Part shown: positions 25,601 through 37,400 of the stretch, piece by piece
How positions within the stretch are numbered: the first letter of the stretch is position 1
How the letters are laid out: each line of letters opens with the position of its first letter
From: Triops longicaudatus
Taxonomy: Eukaryota > Arthropoda > Branchiopoda > Notostraca > Triopsidae
DNA length: 64,000 nt
Assembly (NCBI GenBank): GCA_022885665.1
Contig: JAGQDJ010000633.1
Coordinates: 1,794,653-1,858,652, forward strand
Direction of reading: 5' to 3'
Position numbers and translations under genes: made by a program
Notes under the pieces: model-generated
What the model was told of the DNA's origin: nothing
Database searches by the model: none
Seen by the model: the letters and a program-made list of their open reading frames with translations, nothing else

Positions 25601-28444
25601 GCTGTGCTAGGAAACGTAGGGGCGTTGGGAAAATATCGAGTAAAAATAGCCCATGTGGCAGCCGGTACTAATTTTCGCATATTTTCTTCCCAGCATAACT
25701 GATCTATGAAAATATTTCGAATTTCACGGAGAAATTCCCTTGTATATATCTCATATTTACTATGAGTGCATAGCAGATCTTCATTGAAACCAACTGCTTC
25801 TTCTTTGCTGCTCTCTTCATTGCTAACAGACGACTCGTCTAATTTCGCTTTCTTTGGAGGGACTTCGCCGCTCTCCAAGTACGCACCGCAATCCATCGCA
25901 GTGGTTTCGTCTGTAGGCTTTTTTAAGTGTGCACTTTCTTCAGACGTTTCCATCCCTGTCTCCATCTGATCATTGCTACCATTCTCAGCCCACCCATTGC
26001 GGGCCTGACCATTGGAATCTTGCCGTCTGCTGCACTGAGATTCTAACTGCTCCTCCAAACAACCGCTAACCAAGCGTTTCCACCCGCGCAGAGACTCTTT
26101 CCCGACCCAAAAGCAATCTTGACTTCTAAAAGAGAAACGAAAAAGGTTAAAATTACATAAACCTTATATAAGAGAAGTTCCTACGTCTCCAGCTTAAGCT
26201 TGCTTTGTGTCACAACTGCCTTGGCATCCTCATTCAAGCGCGCTGTGCTCCTACAGAAATCGCACTTGGCTTTAACACAATCCCAGCACAAACTCTCTGC
26301 TTCCGTCAACCTTGGTCCCCCGCCGAACTGGTCATAGAGTTTCTCTGCCTGGAATGGATACTTATCCATAATTTAACCGTATGGATTTTGTTTACCTTAC
26401 CCCTGCTAAGCTGATGCACTTGTACGTTTTCACACAATCTGGATAAACTTTTCCATGATTGCACAGAAGTCGGGAATTGTCGATCGCTGACAAGGGTTTG
26501 CTTACATCCCTACGAGCCAACCAATCACTGAGCCACTTTGTGGAGACGAACTCAAAAGGCTCGCCTTCTCTCACTGGTAACATCGCATACAAACTTTGTA
26601 CATCTTTCTTCATTTGTATCATTCCTGAACGCTTGGCGTCCTGACAGTAATTAAAAAAAAAGTTTAGACAAACCAGAAAAAAATATTGTGTACATTAATT
26701 TACACATCATTTACTTGTATCTCGATTTGATGCCTCTGCCATTCCTGAAACTTGCTATTCTCATACAGTATAGTTTCTTGTAAATAGTCTGGCAATTCCC
26801 AGGTGTAGCTTTCTTTGACTTGACCAACAGCTCGTCGAAGGTAAACCAGCATGTAGGCATTATTTGAGGAGTGAAAGCCTTTTGGAGTTTTTTCGACTCG
26901 GATCTTCTTGGCAGACGCTATAAGTTCCCGAACATTACATTAACGGTATGAGACTGTGAAATTTTGGAGTTTACTTAGCACGTCTTCCTCTGAACCCAAT
27001 TTGAGCTTCTTGCCTTCCAACTTCTGTACCTGCTCATCATTGAACTGGTACCAGTCACCAGAGGTCATGTCACATATATGTGCTATAAGGCACGAGTTAG
27101 CTTCTAGTGGTTGGCATTGGTTTAATGAAACTTACCAACATAATGGCCTGAATAGGCACTGGAACCTTTGTGTATTAAAACGGCTTGCAGGTCGTAAAGA
27201 TAAGATTCTTCTTTCGCCGGTTTCCCATTCTTGGTCATGTAAGGTGTCATGTCCAATACCTCGGGGAACTGAACGACTGAATTGACTTTTCTTTTATGGC
27301 CAGTCTTTCTGTAAGGTGCAAAAACAAAGCTAGAAACTTGGCCAAAGCTCACGAAGGCAAGAAGACAAGTATTACCTGTCAAAAACAAACCGCAAGAGCT
27401 GCACATTCAGCACGGGTGGCAAAGATTTCAGCTGGATTACTCTTTTGGCGTTGCGTTTCGTTTGGCAAAAGCTACAAAAGTATTGCTCTGTGCCTTCCAT
27501 CTTTTCTTCTTCCAGAAATTCGCGTAAGGTCTCTAAAATCGTTCGAGTCCCCTTTTGGCCTAGGCTCAAATCTAATTCATAAAACTGAGACGGTCGGAAA
27601 GATTCTGTGCCACAAAAACCACACCTGGGATAGCGTTATGTATTTTGTTATAAAAGAAATAAAGAAAGTGAGAGAATAAGGTATCCGTACTTGGTGACGT
27701 AGACATACGTGCCTCGAAACTGCTGTTGGATCATGGAACTAACACGTGGGTCCGGGTAGGAAGACAACCTTTCCTCCAACATGGAAATGAACAACTTGGC
27801 AAATTCTTGGGCGTCCTGTTGCATCATGGCATCCAAACCCAACGACTCAATAAAGCCGTATGGGTTGATACAGGTGCGTTCCCCATATTGCATAAGTGCA
27901 AACAAAACCTGCAAGTGACTGACACTGTCTTGCGGTTCAAAGGGTCCGTTCTGAGTCCGGGGAATGACTGGTTTCCAACTATACAAGGCGTGACTACAAA
28001 AAAATAAGTCTTTGTAACATGTGTTTAATAAACACCATCTCAACCTTACCGGAATGCGAGATTATGGTACCAAAGTTGCAAGAAACTATTGACATAACAA
28101 GTTGCACCTAAATTGCGCAGACCTACGAAAGTCCCGGGTTCTCTAACCTTATTGCACTCGTCATCGTCCGTTTCTTCCTTCAGGGTAGAGTCCTCAAACC
28201 ACGACTTTTCGCCAAGGCCGCACAAGCAATACGGATTTTGCGTGCAATTGCGTCTGGAAAAAAATATTAATAAATAAACGGAGCTCCGTTTTAAGTAAAA
28301 TCTCAGGATAACATACTTGCAAGAAAACGGTTTGCACCTTTTGGTATTCAGTTTATAGGCCAATCCGACATGCTCGAGTGTAATGTGCGACGCGTCCACT
28401 TGATCGGTCCATTCCCAACCACTAGCCGTTTGTTTGCCAACCAT
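1668..28444 (-). CDS. USP48: Ubiquitin carboxyl-terminal hydrolase 48 (deubiquitinase), 18 coding exons
   Basis: A cysteine protease that removes ubiquitin; vertebrate USP48 is mainly nuclear. Coding exons in transcript order: 28444-28317, 28253-28050, 27993-27691, 27624-27376, 27308-27136, 27082-26975, 26917-26715, 26640-26401, 26348-26185, 26125-25579, 25504-25326, 16685-16578, 11576-11401, 3452-3256, 3156-3007, 2943-2818, 1856-1787, 1690-1668. All phases agree and give 1115 residues (human about 1035). The Cys box is NLGATCY with the nucleophile at about C95, and the His box is YSGHYVAH at about H350. CxxC pairs lie in the finger, for example KCGFCG. DUSP-type segments carry repeated LLCxH motifs (LLCNHG, LLCTHS, LLCTHG), and the WPSEW block is on the isolated exon at 11.4 kb. 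A C-terminal ubiquitin-like fold (about 1018-1085, ending SVILLQ) is followed by the conserved ADEP...PEEGFKG tail. The last exon codes for only seven residues plus the stop. The start is the first ATG before the first exon. Confidence 0.95.
1857..2817 (-). other. USP48 intron between the ubiquitin-like exon and the ADEP exon
   Basis: An intron of 961 bases with donor GTAAGAG after the SVILLQ codons and acceptor TTGCAG before ADEP. It is intermediate in size between the tiny 5' introns and the giant ones. I see no coding sequence or repeat in it. Confidence 0.8.
4457..4477. repeat. Short perfect inverted repeat
   Basis: Arms AGCCAGC (4457-4463) and GCTGGCT (4471-4477) around a 7-base A-rich loop, inside a USP48 intron. 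It is probably incidental, and no flanking features suggest a transposon end. Confidence 0.4.
5338..5393 (-). other. Exon-like segment: ATG in AAGATGGC context, then a splice donor
   Basis: On the minus strand an ATG in the context CTAAGATGGCG opens a short hydrophobic frame (begins MAWILGGVGIVDS). It runs to a good donor, GTAAGATCC, after about 18 codons. It could be the first coding exon of a nested gene, but I could not find a convincing second exon downstream. A frame this short is easily produced by chance. Confidence 0.2.
12368..12379. promoter_or_regulatory. E2F-like motif (TTCGCGCCAATT)
   Basis: A close match to the E2F/DP consensus, lying just downstream (minus orientation) of the 86-codon frame at 12393-12653. 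It shares the core GCGCCAATT with a second copy at 12693. Function is inferred only from the motif. Confidence 0.3.
12393..12653 (-). CDS. Unrecognised 86-codon reading frame nested in a USP48 intron
   Basis: A complete ATG-to-stop frame with start context GTAAGATGGCT. It begins MANVELYVTTSSRSALG and is flanked on both sides by E2F-like motifs. The segment is visibly richer in G+C than the surrounding intron. A possible splice donor (AGAG then GTAATTAC) lies after about 36 codons, so the frame might be a first exon rather than a complete gene. I do not recognise the protein: there is no signal peptide, no membrane segment and no cysteine pattern. It sits on the same strand as USP48 and would be a nested gene or an alternative promoter product. 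Chance occurrence remains quite possible. Confidence 0.2.
   Translation of the reverse strand: MANVELYVTTSSRSALGSVNQVLQGLSSSTCQLAPRGNYMARYVTFCGAVAVTRTPEGHRTRSNAREIDNSLRRSLCSLQPTSSLH
12693..12704. promoter_or_regulatory. E2F-like motif (TTCCCGCGCCAA)
   Basis: Read on the minus strand this is TTGGCGCGGGAA, a strong E2F/DP consensus match. It lies about 40 bases upstream of the ATG at 12653. If the nested frame is real, this is where its promoter would be. Confidence 0.35.
14685..14726. repeat. Imperfect hairpin with AGGTCAAG repeats nearby
   Basis: Perfect 10-base arms TGCACTCCAC (14685-14694) and GTGGAGTGCA (14717-14726) flank a second inner pair, CCACTT/AAGTGG. The octamer AGGTCAAG occurs at 14651 and 14710 and inverted at 14782. 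This could be a remnant of a small terminal-inverted-repeat element or nuclear-receptor half-sites. No target-site duplication was evident. Confidence 0.4.
16433..16461. repeat. Direct repeat of a 12-mer
   Basis: AGATGACGATAG occurs at 16433-16444 and 16450-16461, separated by five bases. It lies within the USP48 intron about 115 bases beyond the donor of the exon at 16578-16685. It could be an intronic splicing element or a slippage product. Confidence 0.45.
16686..25325 (-). other. Giant USP48 intron (about 8.6 kb)
   Basis: Starts with donor GTAAGTTACC after the SWRAFV codons at 25326 and ends with acceptor TTAACAG before DPTRRDP at 16685; the split Arg codon joins correctly. It contains a perfect T10A10 block at 17620-17639, long A/T-rich tracts near 20.0-20.4 kb and a GCCATCTT (minus AAGATGGC) motif near 23.15 kb. 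I could not support any nested gene. Confidence 0.85.
17620..17639. repeat. Perfect T10/A10 palindrome
   Basis: Ten T followed directly by ten A inside the largest USP48 intron. It is a simple-sequence palindrome that can extrude as a hairpin and is a typical slippage site. Confidence 0.8.
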
Positions 28445-29301
28445 GATTGGCGTACTAGTTATAACAGTGTTCCTTTATTTCGTTTAAAACTGAAAATATA
28501 AAGCCAAAGCGCGTTCAAACAGAACAACACCAAATTTTTAAACGATGACGTCCTTTTACACGCAATATTCAAGTTTTGTGTTTATGTCGTAAGACGTAAG
28601 AGTGGGCAAGCGGCACAACAGACCGATCTGTTGCCTTGGAAACGGGCGCGTTGTTAAAAATTTAGCATTTTTGTATATTTGTAAATTTGTGCATTCTAAT
28701 AAAAATTATAAGCCTACAATTCTCTATAATGTCATAATTTAAGAAAATTGAAAAAGTTTTAAATGTAAAGCACGGCTTAAAAAGTCGATTTACCGTAAAA
28801 CTATTTTCTAAAAATCAGATATCGCTCTTTATGCCATCTAGCCTTTGGGATGGACAAGAATCTACGTCATCAAAATATCGTTTGGGAGTGAAAGCGATAT
28901 TGATGTTTGGCTGGAAGTGAGTGGTGATGTTTCGTCTGTTTTTCGGTGCTTTAACTTAATTAACCAAGAAAATAATTTATATATTCATGGATTTAATGTG
29001 TATTATTTGACTATCTGACCAAAACTGAATCATGCTTCAGCGTTTAACGCCGGTTGGATCCTTATGAGGTAAATAAGTATTACCCTCCCCTTTCGTTTTT
29101 TTTTGTCACCACTCATATCTGCATCATACTAATCTAGACAAAGAAATATCCCGCTTTATTATATAATTAGCCGAGTCGTTTTTTATCAGTAGCTTGTGAA
29201 ATGAAATGACCTAGATATTTGAGTCCATTTTTTAGTGTTTTGTGGTCTCTTAGAATAAGAGATTGTATTTTTGTTACTGACCAATATTTTCTACCTGCAG
29301 A
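28445..29301. promoter_or_regulatory. Divergent intergenic region between USP48 and the ORP gene
   Basis: 857 bases separate the USP48 start (minus) from the ORP start (plus), so the two genes probably share this promoter region. The ORP start is preceded by CTACCTGCAG, a good acceptor, which suggests a 5' untranslated exon and intron inside this region. No TATA box is obvious. Confidence 0.5.
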
Positions 29302-32300
29302 ATGGCAAGTACTGGTTTGCGACACATTGCCACGGAGCCGGCCAACCTTGATTTGCGTTACAGCAGCTCAGTCAAAGACAAGATGGAACGCAGCCCTAGG
29401 CTGAAGCAAAAATCGAAATCGCAGACTGGATTGTTGTCGGATTCGGTATATATTTAACTAATTGCCAATCCCTGCAGTTAATTACATGTTTACACACTTT
29501 AGGAGGTAAGCGGCGATAGCCACAGTCTTTCAGCCGACTCCATAATAGACGTGAGTAACTCCCCATCGAAGCCAGTCACACCGCTTGAAGTGCAAAAGAA
29601 CCCGAAAAGCAAGTGGCGTAACCGCGGGAGGGATTGGGAGATTATTGGGGGCGTGAAGGATGCAGATCTTGGGGATCAGGTGCCTCCCAAGTCAGAGGGA
29701 TTTCTTTTGAAAAAAAGAAAGTGGCCCCTTAAAGGCTGGCATAAAGTAGTGTATACTTTTTAACATTCAACACCATCACGTGCCTGGCAATTCATTTACG
29801 TGTTTGTGTCCCATTCTTAGCGGTATTTCGTATTGGATAAGGGCATATTGGTGTACGCCAAGCGACCGGTCGATGTCACTCGTGGGAAGCCTCACGGTAC
29901 TGTGGATCTGGGACAGTCTGTCATTTCTGCCAAGACTTCTCGTCGTAGAATAGATATCGATGCTGAAGTGTTTATTTATCACATAAAAGTATGATCAATG
30001 TTCGCTACTTGAGTTCCGGTATTCAATTCAGTCTTCTCCAATTAAACAGGTTAAATCTCGCGAAATCTTTGTACATTGGGTTGAGCAACTCAAAATACAT
30101 CGCCTGTACAGGCAACAACTTGGTTTAAGCAACAGTGGGAGCCAAGCTCCTCCGTCGAATGTTACTTCCCCAGGATCCCCCGCGGAAGATACAGCAGCGG
30201 AAGTTCTGCCTGTACACAACATAAGTAAAGCTCGTGTTGTGTTTGTGAAAACCAGTCGAAAAGCTTTTTTAATAGGTCACATGGGCCTGGAAGGTCTCGT
30301 GCCCATTTCTCGGGAAAGTTCACTTCAACGAGGATTAAAAGGCATCGCAGCAACGGTGAACGGTGTTGGACAGCCAAGGGCTGTTACGTGGGCCGCAGAA
30401 AGTACTGCTGCTTTGGAGTCGCTGAACAAGGAGTTAGGCACAGCGCAGGAGAAACTGGCCCGTTTGCAAATCATAGTAGAACACACGGCTTCCACTAGCT
30501 CTTCTCTGTCTGTCCATGGAGTTGACGTAAGTTTTTATGGGTATTTTTGCTTTGGGTAATGTTGCGTTAACAACGTTGGTACGTACGGTTATTCGTGTCC
30601 TTTTTTAATTGACATAATGGTATGTTATGCTTTTTGGGGAGCTTGTCCTAACGTCTGCATTCGATCTCATTTTCTTAAATGACGGAACAGTTAATAGACG
30701 GAACACCTACGACTAAGAAAGATCGCAAAAAGTTTGGGTTAAGGCGCAAGAAAGCGAAGAGCACCCACATAAGTGAAGTACCGCAAACCATGTCAGTGTC
30801 TTTGACGGAAACTGATTCAGGAGCTGCCAGCGTAAGTATCGGGGATGAAAATTTGTGATGTTTGTTGCTTTGCTTGCATGGGTTCCGTGGCAGACCATTT
30901 GTAAGACGATTTTTAGGAACAGCTGAAATGTTGACGTAGTGAAGTCAATACAGTTTACTTGCAGGTGGTTGGGAATTTGGAGCGGTTGTCTCAACTAAGC
31001 AATAGCATACCATCGTTAGTGGCTTGCAATAGTGGAGACAATGCCCACTCTTTGTTTTTAGCAGTCGATGCTACAAACCCAGCCATGATTTCGCCCACCG
31101 ACAAGTCGTTTCCACAGACGCCAACGAAGACGGACGATTTGTACAGCACTGCCAAAGATGGTACATTGCTCGTTTATTTACTTCACATGTTTTAATAATT
31201 GTACTTACAGTGCATAACAGTTTGAACTCGGCGTTGAAGATGTTGCAATCAGAGTACGAAAAGTTCAAACAGTGGCTTGAAGCTGCCGATTCTTTATCGA
31301 TTTCTTCTGGGAGCCGAAACCCCAACAGTACTACGTTAGTAGCCGGTTTGCGTAATGCGTTGCAGCAAGCTTTGCAACAAAATGCTGAGTTGAAACAACG
31401 ACTCCAGCGCATTCGAGCTGAAACAGATGTCAATGATCTGTTACCTTTGCCTTCCATCACAATAGACTTGGTAAGAAGCGTTGTTTGAACTAGATAGTTT
31501 GTTTCGTTTGTAAATAATATTTTTATTTATCTTGTTATTGTTTTTATTTGGTTTTGGTTTTCCTATATCTCTAGGCCTCACAACGATCTATTCACCATTC
31601 ACTATCATACAGCAGCTCATGCGTGAGCCAATCCGAGTTTTACGATGCCAAAGAATATTTAACCGAAGGTGAAGCGGATGTACTAACTGACTCTTCTTCG
31701 GAAGCTAGTCTTTCGGCGGAAGGTGAGGAAGAAGGAAGTATCTTGAGCGAGGCCAGTGAAGCCGATGTAGAAATAGTCACGCAACCAGGTTTGAAATACT
31801 CATTTTGACTCTTATCTTTCATAATTCGTGATCATTGTACTAATGACCACAGGGCCCGTGTTAGGCGCTTTGTCTTGCAGTACAGGGCGTCGAACAAGGC
31901 TTCCGGCTCCAATGCCGAGTACGGAGGAGTTGAGCTTGTGGAATTTGTTAAGACGCAACATTGGAAAGGATTTGTCAAAAGTGTCCATGCCGGTTGCGCT
32001 CAATGAACCGATTAGTAAGACATTATGAAAAATAAAAGGGGGGTTTAACTTGTATTTTTGTTTACAGGCATGCTACAACGATTGTGTGAAGAACTGGAGT
32101 ATTGTGAACTGTTAGATAAAGCTGCTGAAACTGAAGATCCTTATGAAAGACTAGTCTTGGTAACTGCCTTTGCGATTTCACCCTATGGCTCGTCTCATTT
32201 TAGAGCTGGACATAAGCCTTTTAATCCGCTATTAAGTGAAACATACGAGTGTGTGAGAGGTAAGTTTGGTAGCAATTTGAAGAGTGGATTTTATTTTATT

Positions 32301-33287
32301 GTTTACCGTAGAGGATAAAGGATTCAAATTTATCGCGGAGCAAGTTAGCCACCATCCTCCGATTAGCGTTTGCCACGCAAGCTCCAGTAATTACGAGTTT
32401 TGGCAAGACACTCGTATTAAAACTAAATTTTGGGGAAAATCGATGGAATTTCAGCCCTTAGGTAAACATAACTCTTCTTCAACGTTTCTTTTATGCACCG
32501 TTTCTTTTTAGGTACTGTTAATGTTGTCTTGAACAAGACAGATGATCATTACCGATGGAACAAAATAACGACCTGTGTTCATAACTTGTTTGGTGGGTCT
32601 CGTTGGGTGGACCAGTATGGTGAAATGGTTGTGACCGCTAGTTCTGGACTTAAGTGCCAGTTGACTTTTGTCAAAGCTTCTTACTGGTCCTCGAATCGGC
32701 ATGAAGTTTATGGCACAGTGATGGATGCCCAAGGGAAAGTGGTACATTCCTTGTTCGGCAAATGGAGCGAGGGTTTATATTGGGGAAGCGCACCTTCGGC
32801 CAAATGTGTTTGGCGACCAGGTGAGGAACGCCTTAGTATTTAAGATGTGGCAACTACTTCTTTTTTTATCGTAATAGCGGCACTGCCCGAAGATCACGAA
32901 CTATATTATGGTTTTTCGCGTTTTACAATCGAGTTGAACGAACTTGAACAGACCTTGGTACCCATATTGCCTCCGACGGATTCTCGGTTCCGACCTGATC
33001 AAAGGCTGCTGGAAGAAGGGCAAGTTAACGCTGCAGAAAACATGAAGTTGCAGCTAGAGCAAGCTCAAAGAGAACGTCGCAACAAAAGTGAACCTGATGG
33101 TGTACCGCACATTCCTCGCTGGTTTCGGTACTTCTCGCAATTTTTGTTTCTGCATTTATTTATGCGTATTTGCCTTTTTAGGAAAGTTGTAAAGAATCAA
33201 GAAGAACATTGGGAATTTATAGGAAATTATTGGGAGGTGCGCACCCATCCCGGTTTCGCGAACCTCGCTTTGGAAAAATTGTGGTGA
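29302..33287 (+). CDS. OSBPL3/6/7: Oxysterol-binding protein-related protein, ORP3/6/7 type
   Basis: A lipid-transfer and sensor protein acting at ER-plasma membrane contacts. Exons: 29302-29445, 29503-29745, 29821-29988, 30050-30224, 30276-30526, 30691-30831, 30965-31160, 31211-31470, 31575-31788, 31853-32014, 32068-32259, 32312-32461, 32512-32820, 32878-33127, 33182-33287; all phases agree and give 986 residues. A PH domain (about 112-205) starts EGFLLKKRKWPLKGWHK, typical of the ORP3/6/7 group. A helical linker follows. A FFAT motif, EFYDAKE (about 547-553), should bind the ER receptor VAP. The C-terminal sterol/PIP-binding domain carries the family signature EQVSHHPPIS (His pair at about 729-730). 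The 51-base intron 30225-30275 is open in frame, so a form with 17 extra residues is possible. An AATAAA follows at 33610. Confidence 0.95.
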
Positions 33288-34403
33288 GCTGAAACTGAAA
33301 ATGGCTATCCAAAAGAAACAACATGCAGCCACGTCTACCCTTATTTCTTTTTGCCGTCCGTAAGAAAGTTTTGTTGGTTTTGGATCTTGATGAGTGCCCC
33401 AACTATATCAATCCCAGTCTTGGCTTTGTTCCGTTAAATTTACGATTTCGATTCCCATTGCGTGTTATTTTATCGCAGTGTTCAATTACGTGTTTTCAAT
33501 TAGCTTCATACTAAGGAAGGAGACCGTTATGAGTTGCAGCCTTATTCACTTTTCGAGTGTGAGTTGTTGCGAGGTTGGGCTTGTGTAGCTAGTGCATACC
33601 GTCATGAGCAATAAAAAGCTAGATAATCAAAATCCCCTCTGTTCTCCATTTCTTCCTTGGTAGCTAGTAAGCTCATTAACTGAGTTGCAGAATTTAACTT
33701 TTATGGTATACTACGAGAATATGCAACAATACAATCCACAACAAAACATGGGTCGAATTCGGTCGTATGTAATGAGATCCGACCGCAAAAGAAGAACGCG
33801 GTACCACAAATCGAGTAACCGACTCAGAACTTTTGGACAGTCCATGAAATCCTATTGACAGTATAGCAGTAGTCTCCAGTTTATTGAAAAGTGGTTATCT
33901 GAAAACTCCGTAAAATTGAATGAGAAGTTGACACCCCGCCTAAGTCCCTTTAATTCACATCAACTCCTTATTTTTAGAATATTCCACCTGTTTGAACACT
34001 TTCGGGTCCCGAGCTTAATCTAATAAGGGGTTTGCATTGTACATACCGCTTACGTTTAGGGATCAGTCTATGCAATGGCCCTTTCCATTAATTTCGAATT
34101 AACAACCTTTATTATGTTTCGTTTTTTTTTTTCGTGTGTATGTATGTGTGTGTGTTGGGAGTACTCAGCCCGTCCTGTATGGTACTCAAGATATTTTGAC
34201 CACAGCACCTATCTCACATAGCGCGCCAAAGTTCACAAAGCGTGACCGCCCATTTGGCGCTACGTCTATTGCGGTGCGATGAAGAACTATAATGGCACCG
34301 GCGAAAGATTAGTAAACAAAAACGACGCCAAGCTTAAACCACCATTATATTGTGCACTGTTTTCCTGTGTTTAAGCTTCTATAGGGCATCTTGAAACATA
34401 CTG
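33288..34403. other. Intergenic region, ORP 3' UTR and PBRM1 upstream
   Basis: Holds the ORP 3' untranslated region with AATAAA at 33610-33615, then about 800 bases of upstream sequence for polybromo, including a short TG-rich tract (about 34135-34156). No coding exon was recognised. Confidence 0.6.
33610..33615 (+). terminator. Poly(A) signal of the ORP gene
   Basis: A canonical AATAAA 323 bases after the ORP stop codon, with a T/G-rich stretch following. It is the first good signal on the plus strand after this gene. Confidence 0.55.
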
Positions 34404-37400
34404 ATGGAAGGAAGAAAGCGCCGAAGGTTGGATCCGGTAAGATAATAAATTTAATTGGAAAAAACTTTGTCCTGTTACTGTTGAATTTTTGTGAGTAACA
34501 TGTTCCCTTTTCTATTATGTGACTTATGTTAAATTCTTTAGGCTGAGATCTGCCAACAATTATATGAAACACTCAGAACTCACCGAAAAGCGGACGGATC
34601 CCTTTTATGTGACTCCTTTATCCGTGCTCCTAAAAGACGTCAAGAACCATCGTATTATGACGTAGTTCAATCGTTTTACACTTAAACATGCAAGTTATTA
34701 CCTGTTTAATTTGCTAGGTTGTTTCAAGTCCCATCGATCTTCTTCGGGTACAGCAAAAACTGCGAACAGATGAGTACATTGATGTAGACCAGTTCACTGC
34801 TGACGTCGAATTGCTAGTGAATAATGCCAAGGCTTTTTACCAGGTAACGTCTCAATTACGAAGCTAAGAAAAAGAATATTAGAAAATATTCTAATAATAA
34901 CGCGGTTCTTAGAAAACATCAGCTGAATATCGAGATGCTTGCGATTTGTGGGAGTTTTATATCCAAACCCGAGATCGTTTGCTCGACAACAGAAGTCCTG
35001 AAGAAACAGAACCAAAAGTTAAGATCATTCTTAAAATGGGGAAACTTGTAAGCCTCCAGCTTGTAACATTCATAAGAGCTGATCATAAGCTATATCTTTG
35101 GTATAAACAGGCGCGTAAAGCAGCGGCGGCGGAAGCACGGAAGCAAGAAGACGAACCTGAAGACGAAGAAGGTGAAGAATCACGTGACACGTCGATTTCT
35201 TCGGCTTCGGCCCTTGAGGAAAGTAGCACAGAGTTAGCATTAGAAGAACTTTTTAGTACGGTCATGACAGCTGTAGATGCTGAAGATAGACCGTTACACA
35301 CTGCCTTTCAATTGTTGCCTTCTAAAAAGGTAAGCTTGTTGAAAGTTTATGTTGTAATGTACCCACTATTGTAATTTTTGTTTTTAAGGATTACCCAGAT
35401 TATTATCGTATAATTGACAATCCCATTGATCTTAAAACCATCGCAATGAAGATCCAAGCAAGCGAGTATACAAATCTGGGTGAACTGGAACGCGACTTGC
35501 TCGTTATGACCAGGAACGCCGTAACCTTTAATGAGCCCGGGTCCCAAATCTACAAAGACGCCAAAGCTCTGAAGAAAGTTATCACGGCTCGTCGTGCGGA
35601 AATTGAGCATAGCGTGAAAGTAGCAGCTCAAGCAGGGAAAACGAGTGAACGCATCAGGTATGGTTTTGTGGTGATTCTCAAGACACTTATGGCAACTTTG
35701 AATGTTAGGCAAAAGCGTTTGAAGACTGGGCAATGTATGTCAGCCATTACAGCAGCTTTACAGTACGACGACGATGAAGTGGCTACCACTCCTGCATTAG
35801 TTAAGAAAGAAAAACGCGACTCTGCTCATAAAGAACGGTCGGCTGACGATGAAGAGTCTGGAGATGAAGCTGAGGAGGCTGATACACCCCAGTGGCAATT
35901 ATACCAAGCATTGAAACGATATCCGGATCCGAGTGGTACTGAATATTTTATTTTTACCTCATTGTTTATATTTCAAACACTTGTTTAGTTGTTGAACCGT
36001 TCATACGGTTGCCTTCCCGACGTTACTACTCCGACTATTTCAGGGAAATAAAGAATCCAATTTCACTCACACAGATTAGTAAAAAGATTCAAGTAATATT
36101 TTAAAAATACGCGAGTTTATTTCTAAAAATATTTTGTATAACCATGTGTTCTTTTAGAATGGAGAGTATGGAACAATAAGCGATCTGGCAGGCGATTTCA
36201 ATCTTATGTTTCAAAATGCCAAGCATTATAATCGACCCGATTCCAAGATATATAAAGATGCCGTCCGTTTGCAGAAGTACATGCAATCCAAAATGTCGGA
36301 GCTTCCTGAAGACGAAAGCGTAAGAAGAAATTTGTTTGATAGTACATTTTAACCGTATTAAATAATGCTTGGAATGTGTTCAGCTTTCTGAAGATGACGG
36401 CGAAGAACGCGCTGCCAAACGTAAGAAAGGACGACCAAGACTCAGCATAAGTAGCGGAAAAGTGGCTCGACGAAGCGGAGCAGGGTCTGGATCGGAAGCA
36501 GGGGACTTGCCGTTGAAAAAGCGTCTAAAAACCTTGTACCGGTGCCTGACAGACCTTGTAATAACTCTTCTTTATGATTTCTTTTTTCATAATTCTTTTT
36601 TAAGTACTAACCTTTTTCGAACTTCGACACAGACTGTCAATGGAACTCAACCCATATTAGCGTTCATGGAAAAACCGTCACGTAAAACTTATCCAGATTA
36701 TTACAAAGTCATTGCCGAACCGATGGATATGTTGACCATTGAGGCGAACATAAAACTTGACAAATATGCCAGTGAAGAGGATATGTTGGACGATGTGCGT
36801 CTCATGTTCAATAATTGTCGGCAGTATAACGAGGAAGGCTCTGCTATTTACGAAGATGCCAATACTCTTGAAAAAGCTGTTATGGATAAAGCTAAAGAAA
36901 TGGGAGTAATATTTAGCGGTAGTTTTTCCGTTGACAAGAAGCTCAAACGGTAAGCTGTGCCTTTTTTTTTTTTTTAGTATAAACTTACCTAAATGTTATT
37001 GCAATTAGACGCAGCCGAAATCCGACCACGCCTGTGGTAAATATACAAGCAAAACTCAAAACATTGTACGATACCATCAAAGACTACCGGGATAACAAAG
37101 GCAGACAAGTTGCGCAAATCTTTATAAAGTTACCTTCGAAATCGGTATTTGCGTTTTGGTTTTTCAAGTATTGTGCTTGAATTTTATGAATTTTTGCTTA
37201 GGAATATCCCGACTATTACGAAGTTATTAAGCATCCTATAGATATGGAAAAGATTGGACAGAAGTTGAAAAGTGGTGCGTATGAAAGTCTCGAAGACATG
37301 CTGTCGGACTTAGTTCTCATGTTTGACAACGGATGCAAGTTTAACGAACCCGATTCGCAAATTTACAAAGTAAATCCTGCGGTTATATTCGGTACATTTG

